A stretch of 35,301 nucleotides of DNA from assembly GCA_045639525.1 (NCBI GenBank), contig JAZUDI010000031.1, positions 1-35,301 of the forward strand. Direction: 5' to 3'. The notes under the pieces are model-generated. The model was not told the DNA's origin. It saw only the letters and a list, made by a program, of their open reading frames with translations, and did not search any database. Shown here piece after piece: positions 9,044 through 17,909 of this stretch (position 1 is the stretch's first letter; each line of letters opens with the position of its first letter). The position numbers and the translations under genes are program-made. This DNA comes from UBA1181 sp045639525 (GTDB lineage: Bacteria; Bacteroidota; Bacteroidia; Bacteroidales; Paludibacteraceae).

Positions 9044-11266
9044 TTATTCTTCGGCCGAAAGATAGGCTTGGTCAATCATCAATGGCAGAAGACCCTCATC
9101 TACGTTCATGCTTTGTAGTAAACGTTTGTCCTCCTCCATCATCTCCGCAAAGCGTTTGGTGTCACCCGACAATTTCTTGATGCATTGCGCATAGCATAGG
9201 ACCGCCTCCTGAACTTTGCCTAAGGCGAATTCGATGTGTCCAAGATTTAGCCAGTCGTGTTGGTCTCTTTCGCTTTCCGCAATTTTGGAAGCGTATTTCT
9301 CCGCTTGAGGTAATTTGCCGATGGAGAGCGCGCACCAGGCGATCGGCCTCCAAACCTTTTGGTCGCTTTCGGATAGGTATTCAATTTTGAAGAAGGTGCT
9401 GAGCGCCTCTTCATAGCGCTCCATTCCCAGTAGTGCGTGGCCAATATTGAGTTGGGTGTTCAAATCCTCCGGATCAAGGCGTTCTGCCTCTCGGAAGTAG
9501 TGGAGCGCCTCCTCTGTGTGTCCTAATAACTTGTGGCAGGCGGCAATCTTCTTTATGGTCCAGATATTGCCTGTCTTGATGGTGTCTGATTTCTCGAAAT
9601 AGGAGAGCGCCGCCTTGTATTCGCCCAACTTTTGACAGCAGAATCCGCACTTTTGTAACAGTTCCGTGTTGTTGGGATCTTTTTCCAAAAGTGTCTCGAA
9701 TACCATTCTCGCCTCTTCCGTGAACTCTTTCTTGAAGTAGAGTTCTCCGACGGTACGGAGCGTTTGCGCTTTGTCTGGCAACGACTCCACGTAGAAGCTC
9801 TTGTGGAAATATAGTTTCCAATTGAATATATCAATGAAATCCACTGTGTGCCTGCCCAATTTCAAGAATCGGTAGAGGTCTTGGATATACTGGTTGCTGA
9901 TGTTCTCTCGTTTGATTTCACCTCCTATTTTGCTCATGTCGGCACCCATGGATTTGATTTGTTCCGCCTCCTCCGTGAAGGATTGGGTTAACATCTCCTT
10001 TTGGTTGTCTGGTATGTGCGCCAAACTGATCATCATCGAGTATTTGTCCGAATTGCAGAAGATAGGACTGCTCAACACATTGTGAAAGAGTGAATTGGAC
10101 AATTCGTTGGTGAAGAATGAAGGCGTCTGGGAGTGGATGTCGAATGGGCGGAACCAGTTGGCGGTGTCGTTGAAGAAAGAGAAACCCTTCATTTCTTTGA
10201 AGGTGCCGAGGAATACATCTGATCCCTCCATTTGCATCTCGGAGAATTGTTGGATTTTGTCCGTGATGCCACCGTTCTTGTCGATGATGTTCTGCCATTC
10301 CGGATTGGCGTCCATGGTCGGTTTGCCCGATTTAATCCAATCGTCTATTTTGAGTTTCTCCTTGATGAGAGGTGTCAACTTAGCCATTTCGGGGAGTATC
10401 ACCTCGTTGATCTGTTTCGTCAGCTTCTCAGTCTCTTTGCTTCTGATGACTTGAAGGAATATGTTTTGTATATTGCTGCTCACCTCACTCCGTTCCGTCC
10501 AGGCGATGCTTCGCTCTTTGAGATTGTTGTAGAGCGGTAGCCTTAGGTTGTGGATATAGGCGCAGATGACGAAGCCGGTAATGGCGCGCTGTTTCACCTG
10601 CTCGGATGCGGAGAGTTCGTAGGTGTCAATGAGCGTCATGAATTTCCGCTCGTCGAAGATCCGCATCAAACTGAGCGTCAAGGCGGATACCATCAAACAT
10701 TGGTCCGCCCAATAGAGTTCCTCATCGGTGCAGAGGTCGGTGATCTCGTGACACTGCTGATCCGTCAGCTTGTCGTTCAACCATAAGAGGTCGAAAATCT
10801 GGTTGCTGAACTCTTCCCGTTGGCGAAGCGCTTCGCGGTTTTCGTTCAGATTTTTTTTGAGAATGGAGATGCTCTCCGCCGATAGTCTTGTCTTGATATC
10901 CTCTATTGCGGGAAATGCCGTGTTCAATTTGCCTCTTTTGTAAGAGTAGAGGAATGTCTGCGAATAGTTGGTGAAAATCCCCTCCCGTACCCAATCGGCC
11001 AGTTCCAGTATGTCGATGCGCAATTGGTTGTAGATCCTGTTCTGCTCTTTGTCTTTGGTGCCGGATAGCGCATATTGGAGCATGTATTGGTAGGTGGTCT
11101 CCAATGTGCGGCATCTGTCGGCCAAATCACCATGCCCGCCGAGGGGAAGGGTGGGGTGGATCTCCAACAACGTGTGGAGCGACTGAAAGGCTGGCATGAG
11201 CCTTTTGCCTACCACGTGTGCCTCCAACTCCCTGTAGATGGTCTCTATCTCTTTGTTGGTCATCAT
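9044..11266 (-). CDS. TPR repeat protein of unknown role
   Basis: A 740-residue protein with no signal peptide or membrane helix. Residues 1 to about 480 are mostly helical with no recognised domain. About 500-715 hold roughly six tetratricopeptide repeats, seen as repeated LGxxxxALxYFxxAxxLDP patterns (for example near LLGHTEEALHYFREAERLDP). TPR arrays bind other proteins, so a scaffold role is likely. The start follows the stop of the flippase-like gene by one base, so the two are surely one operon and may work together. A second ATG one codon in is an equal start. A bidirectional terminator lies after the stop. Confidence 0.88.
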   Translation of the reverse strand: MMTNKEIETIYRELEAHVVGKRLMPAFQSLHTLLEIHPTLPLGGHGDLADRCRTLETTYQYMLQYALSGTKDKEQNRIYNQLRIDILELADWVREGIFTNYSQTFLYSYKRGKLNTAFPAIEDIKTRLSAESISILKKNLNENREALRQREEFSNQIFDLLWLNDKLTDQQCHEITDLCTDEELYWADQCLMVSALTLSLMRIFDERKFMTLIDTYELSASEQVKQRAITGFVICAYIHNLRLPLYNNLKERSIAWTERSEVSSNIQNIFLQVIRSKETEKLTKQINEVILPEMAKLTPLIKEKLKIDDWIKSGKPTMDANPEWQNIIDKNGGITDKIQQFSEMQMEGSDVFLGTFKEMKGFSFFNDTANWFRPFDIHSQTPSFFTNELSNSLFHNVLSSPIFCNSDKYSMMISLAHIPDNQKEMLTQSFTEEAEQIKSMGADMSKIGGEIKRENISNQYIQDLYRFLKLGRHTVDFIDIFNWKLYFHKSFYVESLPDKAQTLRTVGELYFKKEFTEEARMVFETLLEKDPNNTELLQKCGFCCQKLGEYKAALSYFEKSDTIKTGNIWTIKKIAACHKLLGHTEEALHYFREAERLDPEDLNTQLNIGHALLGMERYEEALSTFFKIEYLSESDQKVWRPIAWCALSIGKLPQAEKYASKIAESERDQHDWLNLGHIEFALGKVQEAVLCYAQCIKKLSGDTKRFAEMMEEDKRLLQSMNVDEGLLPLMIDQAYLSAEE

Positions 11267-11267
11267 A

Positions 11268-12257
11268 TCACTCCGTTTTTTTGTTTTTGTTCAAGATGGA
11301 CATCGCCAACATCGCTAATGCGCCAACGCTGATGAGCATGATGGTTTGTGATCCATGTACCAAAAGGGCGAATGATTGGGCGTCGGACTCGGCGACACCA
11401 TAAAGAATCAACGTGTTGATCACCATGAAGTGCCATGCGCCCAAACCTCCTTGTACAGGGGCGATGATGCCGAGACTACCCATGATGAATGCGGAGAGAC
11501 CGCAAAGCATGCTTAAATTCTCTGTGAAATCGAATGCGTAGAAACAGAGGTAGAACATGAAGTAGTAGCAAACGAATATTAGGAAGGAGTAGAGGATGAA
11601 TAATCCTTTGTGCTCCAATTTAAGCACAGATTTGAGTCCGTTGAGGACATTCAAGCCTAATTCCTTGATCTTGGCGAAGAACGAGGAGGCCATGATCTTC
11701 TTTCGGAAGATGAATGGTATGGCCACGAGCGCAGCGAGGATCAACCACAAAATAGGGTTGAACAATAGGTTATAAAGCGTCTCTGTCAGATGATAACTAT
11801 CCGCGAAGGCCATGATTTCATTGTACTGCAACAAAACGGTCATCGCGATGAAAATGAGTTCCACGATGATGTCCACGCTTCTGTCCACAATCAGTGTGCC
11901 GATCAGCTCCGTAAAGGGTACACCTTCGTATTTCTTCACCAAACCGCAACGTGCGATCTCTCCGGCGCGGGGAACAAGGTAGTTGATGCAGTAGCCTGCC
12001 ATAACCGCCCCGTAGATGTTCCAGATATTTACTTTTTTCCCCAATGGGTCGATCAACATCTTCCAACGGACAGCTCTGAGGAAATGGCTCAGTAGGGCGA
12101 CAAAGAGGGGAAGTATGATCCAAAACATGTTGGCTTGTTTGATGTTATTCATCAGGTCAACCATGTTCTCGTCGCGGTAAACATACCAGAATATTAGAAT
12201 TCCTAACCCTAAGGAGAAGGAGATTTTCAGAATGGTGTTGATTGTCTCTTTTTTCAT
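11268..12257 (-). CDS. Flippase-like integral membrane protein (LPG synthase TM family)
   Basis: A 329-residue polytopic membrane protein with about 8 predicted helices, of the UPF0104 family that shares its fold with the transmembrane part of lysylphosphatidylglycerol synthase (MprF). Typical conserved sites are visible: the RAVRWKML segment near residue 62, the NYLVPRAGEIAR segment near residue 92, and GLGAWHF near residue 270. No synthase domain is attached, so it probably moves or handles a lipid rather than making lysyl-lipid. Members in Bacteroidetes are usually uncharacterised. It is the first gene of an operon with the TPR protein and diverges from rsmA. Confidence 0.85.
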   Translation of the reverse strand: MKKETINTILKISFSLGLGILIFWYVYRDENMVDLMNNIKQANMFWIILPLFVALLSHFLRAVRWKMLIDPLGKKVNIWNIYGAVMAGYCINYLVPRAGEIARCGLVKKYEGVPFTELIGTLIVDRSVDIIVELIFIAMTVLLQYNEIMAFADSYHLTETLYNLLFNPILWLILAALVAIPFIFRKKIMASSFFAKIKELGLNVLNGLKSVLKLEHKGLFILYSFLIFVCYYFMFYLCFYAFDFTENLSMLCGLSAFIMGSLGIIAPVQGGLGAWHFMVINTLILYGVAESDAQSFALLVHGSQTIMLISVGALAMLAMSILNKNKKTE

Positions 12258-12276
12258 TTTTCCATTGTTTCTTTTG

Positions 12277-12284
12277 CAAAATTA
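12277..12284 (-). promoter_or_regulatory. Promoter -7 box for the flippase/TPR operon
   Basis: Read on the minus strand this is TAATTTTG, an exact match to the Bacteroidetes TAnnTTTG -7 box, 20 bases before the ATG. No clear TTG element was found at the expected distance, so the leader would be very short. Confidence 0.5.
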
Positions 12285-12302
12285 TTAAAATTATATTTGC
12301 TA

Positions 12303-12333
12303 TTGTGATTACCGATGAAAAATTATACTTTTG
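12303..12333 (+). promoter_or_regulatory. Promoter for the rsmA operon
   Basis: TTG at 12303-12305, 20 bases, then TACTTTTG at 12326-12333, a full match to the Bacteroidetes housekeeping promoter. It lies 37 bases before the rsmA start. Confidence 0.7.
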
Positions 12334-12370
12334 TGCTGCTTAAAAAATCATAAAATAAAAGAGATGGATT

Positions 12371-13177
12371 ATGACAGTTACGCCCAAGAAATCTCTCGGG
12401 CAACACTTTTTGAAGGATCAGAATATTGCTCGGGCAATTGCGGATAGTTTACAGTTGACCACTCCCACCAAGGTGTTGGAGATTGGTCCTGGTATGGGTG
12501 TGTTGACCCAATATCTGCTGGAAAACGAGTTGGTTGACCTCAAAGTAGTGGAACTGGATAAGGAATCAGTCGCATATTTGAATGAAAATTTTCCTGCGTT
12601 GCGAGGCCGCATTTTGGCGGAGGATTTCCTGAAATTGGATTTGAATAAGATTTACCCCGAAGGCGATTATTGCGTCATCGGCAACTATCCATACAATATT
12701 TCAAGCCAGATCTTTTTTAAGGTTTTGGACAATCGTGACCGTATTCCCGTCTGTTCTGGTATGATCCAAAAGGAGGTGGCGGAGCGTATGGCCTCCAAAC
12801 CTGGTTGCAAGGCTTACGGCATCTTGAGCGTTTTGATGCAGGCCTTTTATGATATCGAGTATCTATTTACCGTACATGAGCATGTGTTCGATCCCCCTCC
12901 GAAGGTAAAGTCCGCGGTGATCCGTATGCGCAGAAACGGCGTGAGTAGTCTGGGCTGCGACGAACAATTGTTCGTCCGTGTGGTCAAGACTGCCTTCAAC
13001 CAACGTCGAAAAATGTTGCGCAACTCGTTGCAGACGCTTTTGGGCAAGGACAACCCGATTTTCGCCGACGCTATCTTTATGAAGCGACCGGAACAGTTGA
13101 GTGTCCCTGACTTTATCGGTTTGACCAATCTGGTCGAAAAGACGATGCCAAAAGATTCTGATGTGAAAAGTGAATAA
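12371..13177 (+). CDS. rsmA: 16S rRNA dimethyladenosine transferase
   Basis: RsmA (KsgA) puts two methyl groups on each of two adjacent adenines near the 3' end of 16S rRNA during small-subunit assembly. Family marks are all present: GQHFLKD at residues 10-16, the S-adenosylmethionine loop EIGPGMG (37-43), and the catalytic NYPY motif (105-108) that replaces the more common NLPY. The length of 268 residues is normal. The start is fixed by the GQHFLKD distance and by the promoter 37 bases upstream. It leads a tight run with corA (18-base gap), obgE and pgeF. Confidence 0.96.
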   Translation: MTVTPKKSLGQHFLKDQNIARAIADSLQLTTPTKVLEIGPGMGVLTQYLLENELVDLKVVELDKESVAYLNENFPALRGRILAEDFLKLDLNKIYPEGDYCVIGNYPYNISSQIFFKVLDNRDRIPVCSGMIQKEVAERMASKPGCKAYGILSVLMQAFYDIEYLFTVHEHVFDPPPKVKSAVIRMRRNGVSSLGCDEQLFVRVVKTAFNQRRKMLRNSLQTLLGKDNPIFADAIFMKRPEQLSVPDFIGLTNLVEKTMPKDSDVKSE

Positions 13178-13195
13178 CGAAGGAGGACGAGAACG

Positions 13196-14176
13196 ATGGA
13201 GGAGAATAAAGAAGTACAACAACCACAGCAGCAGGTTAGACTATTCTATTTTGAGAATGGCCGATTAAAAATAGCGAGGGATATCGCCATCCTGAAGGAG
13301 GTCCCCTTGAACAATTTCGTGTGGATCGACTTGAATCATGTGGCACCGGAAACGGAGAGCCAGTTGGAGCAATTTTTGAAGATCTACATCCAAGAGGAGG
13401 AGGAGATGGAGGAGATCGAGATGTCCTCACGTTTCATTGAGACGGACGACACCTTGGTGGCCAATGCCAATTTTCTGTTGGATACCTATGAGAAGGAGAC
13501 GGTGTCATTCATCTTGAAGAATGGCATTATGGTCTCCGTTCGTGAGAACGATTATTTGAAATCATTCAATGATACGGTGAAAAAGCTCTTCGCCAACCCC
13601 CGGAACTATCCTACGGGCTACCATATTTTCGTGGCTTTGTTGGAGACACGGGTGGAGTATGATGCGGATATGATCGAGGACGCCACAAAGGCGATTACCG
13701 GCTTGAGCCAGAACTTGACTACGGCGAAGAAGGTGGACGAGAATGTCCTTTTGGACATCAAGAACATGCAGGAGCGTGTCATGCACCTTAGGGAGAACAT
13801 TGTCGATAAACATCGCGTCCTCTCCAGCATTTTGCGAAGTGATTTGGTACCTGAGGATTTGAAGCCTCGTCTGAGCATGGTGATCAAGGACGTCAACTCT
13901 TTGGTGGAACACATCAAATTCGGTTTCGACCGTTTGGATTATTTGCAGGATACCTTCCTCGGTTTGGTTAACATCGAGCAGAATAAGATCATCAAGATAT
14001 TTACCATCATCTCCATCGTATTCATGCCGCCGACATTGATCGCGAGTATGTATGGAATGAACTTTGACTACATGCCGGAGCTTCATTGGCGATTGGGTTA
14101 TCCTTTCGCACTGCTCATGATGTTGCTTGTGGCGGTAGGTGTCGTTGTGTGGTTTAAAAAGAAAAATTGGTTGTAA
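13196..14176 (+). CDS. corA: CorA-type magnesium/cobalt transporter
   Basis: A 326-residue CorA channel for Mg2+ and other divalent ions in the inner membrane. The acidic N-terminal soluble domain (about 1-255) and long stalk helix lead into two C-terminal membrane helices (about 265-283 and 300-320). The signature GMN motif is at 287-289 (SMYGMNFD). The Gln/Pro-rich first 13 residues are variable. It starts 18 bases after rsmA and ends 20 bases before obgE, so it is likely co-transcribed with them. Confidence 0.95.
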   Translation: MEENKEVQQPQQQVRLFYFENGRLKIARDIAILKEVPLNNFVWIDLNHVAPETESQLEQFLKIYIQEEEEMEEIEMSSRFIETDDTLVANANFLLDTYEKETVSFILKNGIMVSVRENDYLKSFNDTVKKLFANPRNYPTGYHIFVALLETRVEYDADMIEDATKAITGLSQNLTTAKKVDENVLLDIKNMQERVMHLRENIVDKHRVLSSILRSDLVPEDLKPRLSMVIKDVNSLVEHIKFGFDRLDYLQDTFLGLVNIEQNKIIKIFTIISIVFMPPTLIASMYGMNFDYMPELHWRLGYPFALLMMLLVAVGVVVWFKKKNWL

Positions 14177-14196
14177 TAGCATCATAATATACCGTT

Positions 14197-15303
14197 ATGG
14201 CAGAAACGAACTTTGTCGATTACGTTAAGATCTATTGCCGCTCAGGAAAGGGTGGTGCTGGATCTGCCCATTTGCGTCGAGAGAAATATACGCCCAAGGG
14301 AGGCCCTGATGGCGGAGATGGCGGTCGTGGCGGCCACATTATCCTAAGGGGAAATAAGAACTATTGGACCTTGATCCACTTGAAGTTTGAACGTCATATT
14401 ATGGCGGGTCATGGCGGCAGTGGCAGTTCGAGCCGTAGTTTTGGTGCGGATGGAGAAGATAAGATCATCGATGTGCCTTGCGGAACAGTGGTCTATGATG
14501 CGGACAATGGAGAGTTCCTTTGTGATGTCACCGAGGATGGCCAAGAGGTGATTCTCCTAAAGGGTGGACGTGGCGGATTGGGTAACTGGCACTTTAAGTC
14601 GGCTACCAACCAGACGCCTCGTTTCGCTCAACCGGGTGAGCCTGCTATCGAGAAGAATATAATCTTGGAGTTGAAGGTTTTGGCTGATGTGGGTTTGGTC
14701 GGATTCCCGAATGCGGGAAAATCCACTTTGTTGTCTTCCATATCGGCAGCCAAGCCTAAGATCGCTAACTATCCATTTACCACATTGGAACCTAACTTGG
14801 GTATTGTCGCTTACCGTGACGGAAAATCGTTCGCCATGGCTGATATCCCAGGAATTATAGAGGGTGCCTCTGAGGGTAAGGGTATCGGACTCCGCTTTTT
14901 GCGCCATATTGAACGCAATGCCATTCTCCTCTTCTTGATCCCTGGTGATACCGATGATGTGATGAAGGAGTACGAGATATTGTTGAATGAATTGGAGCAA
15001 TACAATCCTGAATTGCTTCAAAAACAGCGTATCTTAGGTATCTCCAAGTGTGATATGCTCGACGAGGAGTTGATGGATGGCATTCGTAAAGAGTTGCCAA
15101 CGGATGTTCCTTGCGTTTTCTTCTCGTCTATTACAGGTTTCCATTTGACAGAGCTGAAAGATGTGATATGGGAGGAGTTGAGCAAGGATGTGGATCGTCA
15201 CATGACCATGACACATCGCCCTATGGAGGTCGGTGGCTACGACGATGAGGAGGAGTTTGAGATCGATGAGGATGATATCGAGATGGACTGGGACGAAGAG
15301 TAA
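14197..15303 (+). CDS. obgE: Obg family GTPase
   Basis: A 368-residue ribosome-associated GTPase that acts in large-subunit assembly and stress control. The glycine-rich Obg fold (about 1-160) is followed by the G domain: P-loop GFPNAGKS (169-176), G3 DIPG (216-219) and G4 SKCD (283-286). The usual G4 is NKxD; Ser for Asn here is a conservative change. The C-terminal tail is very acidic (about 340-368). It lies between corA and pgeF, 3 bases before the latter, inside the rsmA run. Confidence 0.96.
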   Translation: MAETNFVDYVKIYCRSGKGGAGSAHLRREKYTPKGGPDGGDGGRGGHIILRGNKNYWTLIHLKFERHIMAGHGGSGSSSRSFGADGEDKIIDVPCGTVVYDADNGEFLCDVTEDGQEVILLKGGRGGLGNWHFKSATNQTPRFAQPGEPAIEKNIILELKVLADVGLVGFPNAGKSTLLSSISAAKPKIANYPFTTLEPNLGIVAYRDGKSFAMADIPGIIEGASEGKGIGLRFLRHIERNAILLFLIPGDTDDVMKEYEILLNELEQYNPELLQKQRILGISKCDMLDEELMDGIRKELPTDVPCVFFSSITGFHLTELKDVIWEELSKDVDRHMTMTHRPMEVGGYDDEEEFEIDEDDIEMDWDEE

Positions 15304-15306
15304 TTT

Positions 15307-16074
15307 ATGATAGCGGATAGTAGGAGACACGGAGGAATAACAACTTTCTTCACGGACAAGACAGGAGGCGTAAGCGAGGGTGCATACGCCTCCTTTAATT
15401 TGGGCTATTTTTCTGGGGATAAACGTGACGATGTGGATCAAAATCGGGCCTTGCTATGCCGAGAATTGGGCCTTGAGTCCCACCGTCTTGTGGTTCCCAA
15501 TGAGGTCCATGGCGCTAAAGTGATGATGGTTGAGGAGCCTGATTTGCAGATTCCCTCTGAGCAACGAGATGAGTGTTTTAAGTGTGATGCCTTGGTGACA
15601 CGTCTGCGGCAAGTCTGCTTGGGAGTGACGGTGGCTGATTGTGTCCCTGTGCTCTTCTTTGATGAAACGGCCGGGGTAGTGGCCGCTGCCCATGCGGGAT
15701 GGAAGGGAATTGTTTCTGGTGTTTTGCCCGAAACGGTGGCTGCCATGCGACGGATGGGTTGTCTGCCGGAAAATATCCATGCGGAGATTTGGCCGTCGAT
15801 ATCCTGCGAACATTTTGAGGTGGGCGAGGAGGTCGTGGCCCGATTTGCTGCGTGTTTCAATGGTAGCGAGATGAAGGAAATTGTCGATCGCACGTATCCG
15901 AAACCACACCTGAACCTGCGGGAAGCCGTGCGTTTGCAGCTGGTCGCGGCGCATCTCTCCTCCGATCATATATGGAGCCATTCCGATTGTACCTATGGCT
16001 CCCCTCGTTTTTTTTCGGCTAGACGGGATGGTTTCGCATCGGGGCGTATGGTCGCGGGGGTGTTCCTTAATTAA
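15307..16074 (+). CDS. pgeF: YfiH/PgeF family purine nucleoside phosphorylase-like protein
   Basis: A 255-residue protein of the YfiH/LACC1 family, once called polyphenol oxidase and now known in several cases to be a metal-dependent purine nucleoside phosphorylase or adenosine deaminase; E. coli PgeF instead edits peptidoglycan precursors. The metal ligands are all visible: His68 in NEVHGAK, Cys112 in VADCVP and His129 in AAHAGWKG. The usual QVHG reads EVHG here. It begins 3 bases after obgE and is the last gene of the rsmA run. Which of the family activities it has cannot be read from sequence. Confidence 0.88.
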   Translation: MIADSRRHGGITTFFTDKTGGVSEGAYASFNLGYFSGDKRDDVDQNRALLCRELGLESHRLVVPNEVHGAKVMMVEEPDLQIPSEQRDECFKCDALVTRLRQVCLGVTVADCVPVLFFDETAGVVAAAHAGWKGIVSGVLPETVAAMRRMGCLPENIHAEIWPSISCEHFEVGEEVVARFAACFNGSEMKEIVDRTYPKPHLNLREAVRLQLVAAHLSSDHIWSHSDCTYGSPRFFSARRDGFASGRMVAGVFLN

Positions 16075-16140
16075 GAATTATCGAGGGCGTATTTAACGCA
16101 TTTTAAATTTATTTTCTGTCGTTCTTTGTTCTTTTTTTAT

Positions 16141-16148
16141 TAAGTTTG
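16141..16148 (+). promoter_or_regulatory. Likely promoter -7 box for the nitroreductase run
   Basis: TAAGTTTG matches the Bacteroidetes -7 consensus TAnnTTTG and lies 23 bases before the nitroreductase ATG. The -33 partner is not clear. Confidence 0.45.
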
Positions 16149-16171
16149 TACAAAGAAATAGTTTTATCATT

Positions 16172-16696
16172 ATGGCATTTATTGATTTAGTAAAGCAGAG
16201 AAGAAGTATCCGTAAGTACGAAGCGAAACCCGTTGAGGAGGAGAAGTTGCAAGCCATTGTGAAGGCTGCCTTGATGGCTCCCTCTTCCAAACGTTGCCAA
16301 CCTTGGTATTTCGTGGTAGTGGACGATGCGGAGACCATCGCACAATTTTCAGTTTGCCGTGAGGCGGGTTCCAAATTTTTGGAGGGCGCTCCCGTGGCGA
16401 TCGTCGTATTGGCGGACAGCACAGTGAGTGATGTCTGGACGGAGGATGCCTCCATCGCGACTGCTTATATGCAACTTCAAGCCGAGGATTTGGGTTTGGG
16501 AACTTGTTGGGTGCAGGTTCGTAATAGAATGAAGGATGAGTCCCAAACAACGGAGTCTGTTGTCAAAAAGTTGATCAATGCTCCGGAAAACCTGAGCGTC
16601 GAGTGTATCCTTGGCGTGGGATATAAGGGAGAGGAGAAGTCTCCTTTCGACGAATCTCGGTTGAAATTGGAGAGATATGTGAAAAATAAGTTCTAA
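16172..16696 (+). CDS. Nitroreductase family FMN oxidoreductase
   Basis: A 174-residue flavoprotein of the nitroreductase fold. The FMN-contact segments RRSIRKY (10-16) and APSSKRCQPW (36-45) are typical, and the central ADLGLGTCWVQ-like stretch (here AEDLGLGTCWVQ, about 107-118) matches the family. Members use NAD(P)H to reduce nitro compounds, quinones or flavins in the cytoplasm; the natural substrate is not shown here. It is first in a run with the small membrane protein gene 21 bases after it. Confidence 0.9.
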   Translation: MAFIDLVKQRRSIRKYEAKPVEEEKLQAIVKAALMAPSSKRCQPWYFVVVDDAETIAQFSVCREAGSKFLEGAPVAIVVLADSTVSDVWTEDASIATAYMQLQAEDLGLGTCWVQVRNRMKDESQTTESVVKKLINAPENLSVECILGVGYKGEEKSPFDESRLKLERYVKNKF

Positions 16697-16717
16697 TCGA
16701 AAATAGTTACTAAGCGT

Positions 16718-17104
16718 ATGGAAACACCTAACAGACAAGCCATCTTTGGAGGCGTTCTAGTATTGTTCGGACTCCTCTTTTTCCTTCGTGCGATGGGCGT
16801 GATCGATGAGGATAACCTCTTGTTGAGCCCGAAGATGTATCCGCTATATGCGGCTGCCGCGTGTTTTGTGGGAAAGCAAAACAAGTGGGCGATCGGATGT
16901 TTGTGTTTGTCCGCCTTGGTATGGTTCGATGATCTTTACTATATGTTCAACTCCAGCTTCAAGTACATCTGGCCATTGGCGCTTGTGGTGGTGGGTGCCT
17001 TGTTGATCTCTGGCAAGTTGAATTTAAAGGCGTTGAAAGAGAAGAAGGAAGAGAAAGAGGCCGAGGAGGAGACCAAGGAGGAAGATGAGCCGTTCAAGTT
17101 GTAA
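16718..17104 (+). CDS. Small LiaF/DUF5668-like membrane protein
   Basis: A 128-residue membrane protein with about four short hydrophobic segments (about 8-25, 40-52, 57-70 and 84-98) and a very charged Lys/Glu C-terminal tail (about 104-128). The arrangement resembles the LiaI-LiaF-type membrane region (DUF5668) often found in cell-envelope stress proteins, but no function is shown. Its last 20 bases overlap the start of the DUF2520 gene, which suggests translational coupling. Confidence 0.75.
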   Translation: METPNRQAIFGGVLVLFGLLFFLRAMGVIDEDNLLLSPKMYPLYAAAACFVGKQNKWAIGCLCLSALVWFDDLYYMFNSSFKYIWPLALVVVGALLISGKLNLKALKEKKEEKEAEEETKEEDEPFKL

Positions 17105-17906
17105 AAAGCGTGGGGATTTGCCCTCCCTTTGTATTTTGGGATGTGGTAATTTGGGTACCCATTTGGTGCAAGCCTTGTATCATGCGGGTTATCCTATCCT
17201 TCAACTTTATAGTCGAACTGTGGAGTCGGCCACTGCCTTGTCCAATTTGGTAGGCAATGCGCCATTCACGACCGATTTGTCGCGGCTGACGCTTTCCGCG
17301 GATCTTTATATCTGCGCCTTGAAGGACTCTGTGCTTCACGAGGTGTTGGCCAAGACCCCTTTGAAGGGAAAGCGGATCGTCCACACGGCGGGTAGCATGC
17401 CGATGTCGCTTCTGTCGGAATTCACAACGGATGGAGGCGTGTTTTATCCCATGCAGTCCTTTTCCAAGGCAAAGCCTGTGGATTTCTCGGTCATCCCCAT
17501 ATTTGTGGAGGCGACCAATGAGGAGATGAAACGAATCCTCATGGAGATGGCGGGACGAGTATCGTCGAGTGTCAATACACTGACCTCCGAGGAGCGTAAG
17601 CAACTCCACCTGGCGGCTGTTTTCGCATCGAATTTCAGCAATCACATGTATGCGATCGCCCAGGAGCATTTGGCTAAATTAGGATTGCCTTTTGAAGTGC
17701 TATTGCCTTTGATTGACGAGACCTGCTCCAAGATCCACACATTGCCTCCGGTTGAGGCGCAGACGGGCCCAGCAGTCCGTTATGATTTGAATGTCATCAA
17801 CGAGCAGAAGGAGAGGATTGATAATCCGCTTCAAAAAATGATATATGAATTGGTGAGTCAATCCATTCACGAAAAGGCTCTCCAAAACGAAGAATCACAT
17901 CAATAG
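17085..17906 (+). CDS. Rossmann-fold and DUF2520 domain protein
   Basis: A 273-residue protein with an N-terminal NAD(P)-binding Rossmann domain, glycine motif GCGNLG at 19-24, and a helical C-terminal DUF2520 domain (about 145-262). The build is like F420-dependent oxidoreductases and pyrroline-5-carboxylate reductases, so a reductase role is likely, but the substrate is unknown. The start overlaps the previous gene by 20 bases and no later Met fits before the glycine motif. The KdsC-like gene follows 3 bases after the stop, an order I associate with Bacteroidales. Confidence 0.85.
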   Translation: MSRSSCKKRGDLPSLCILGCGNLGTHLVQALYHAGYPILQLYSRTVESATALSNLVGNAPFTTDLSRLTLSADLYICALKDSVLHEVLAKTPLKGKRIVHTAGSMPMSLLSEFTTDGGVFYPMQSFSKAKPVDFSVIPIFVEATNEEMKRILMEMAGRVSSSVNTLTSEERKQLHLAAVFASNFSNHMYAIAQEHLAKLGLPFEVLLPLIDETCSKIHTLPPVEAQTGPAVRYDLNVINEQKERIDNPLQKMIYELVSQSIHEKALQNEESHQ

Positions 17907-17909
17907 AAG

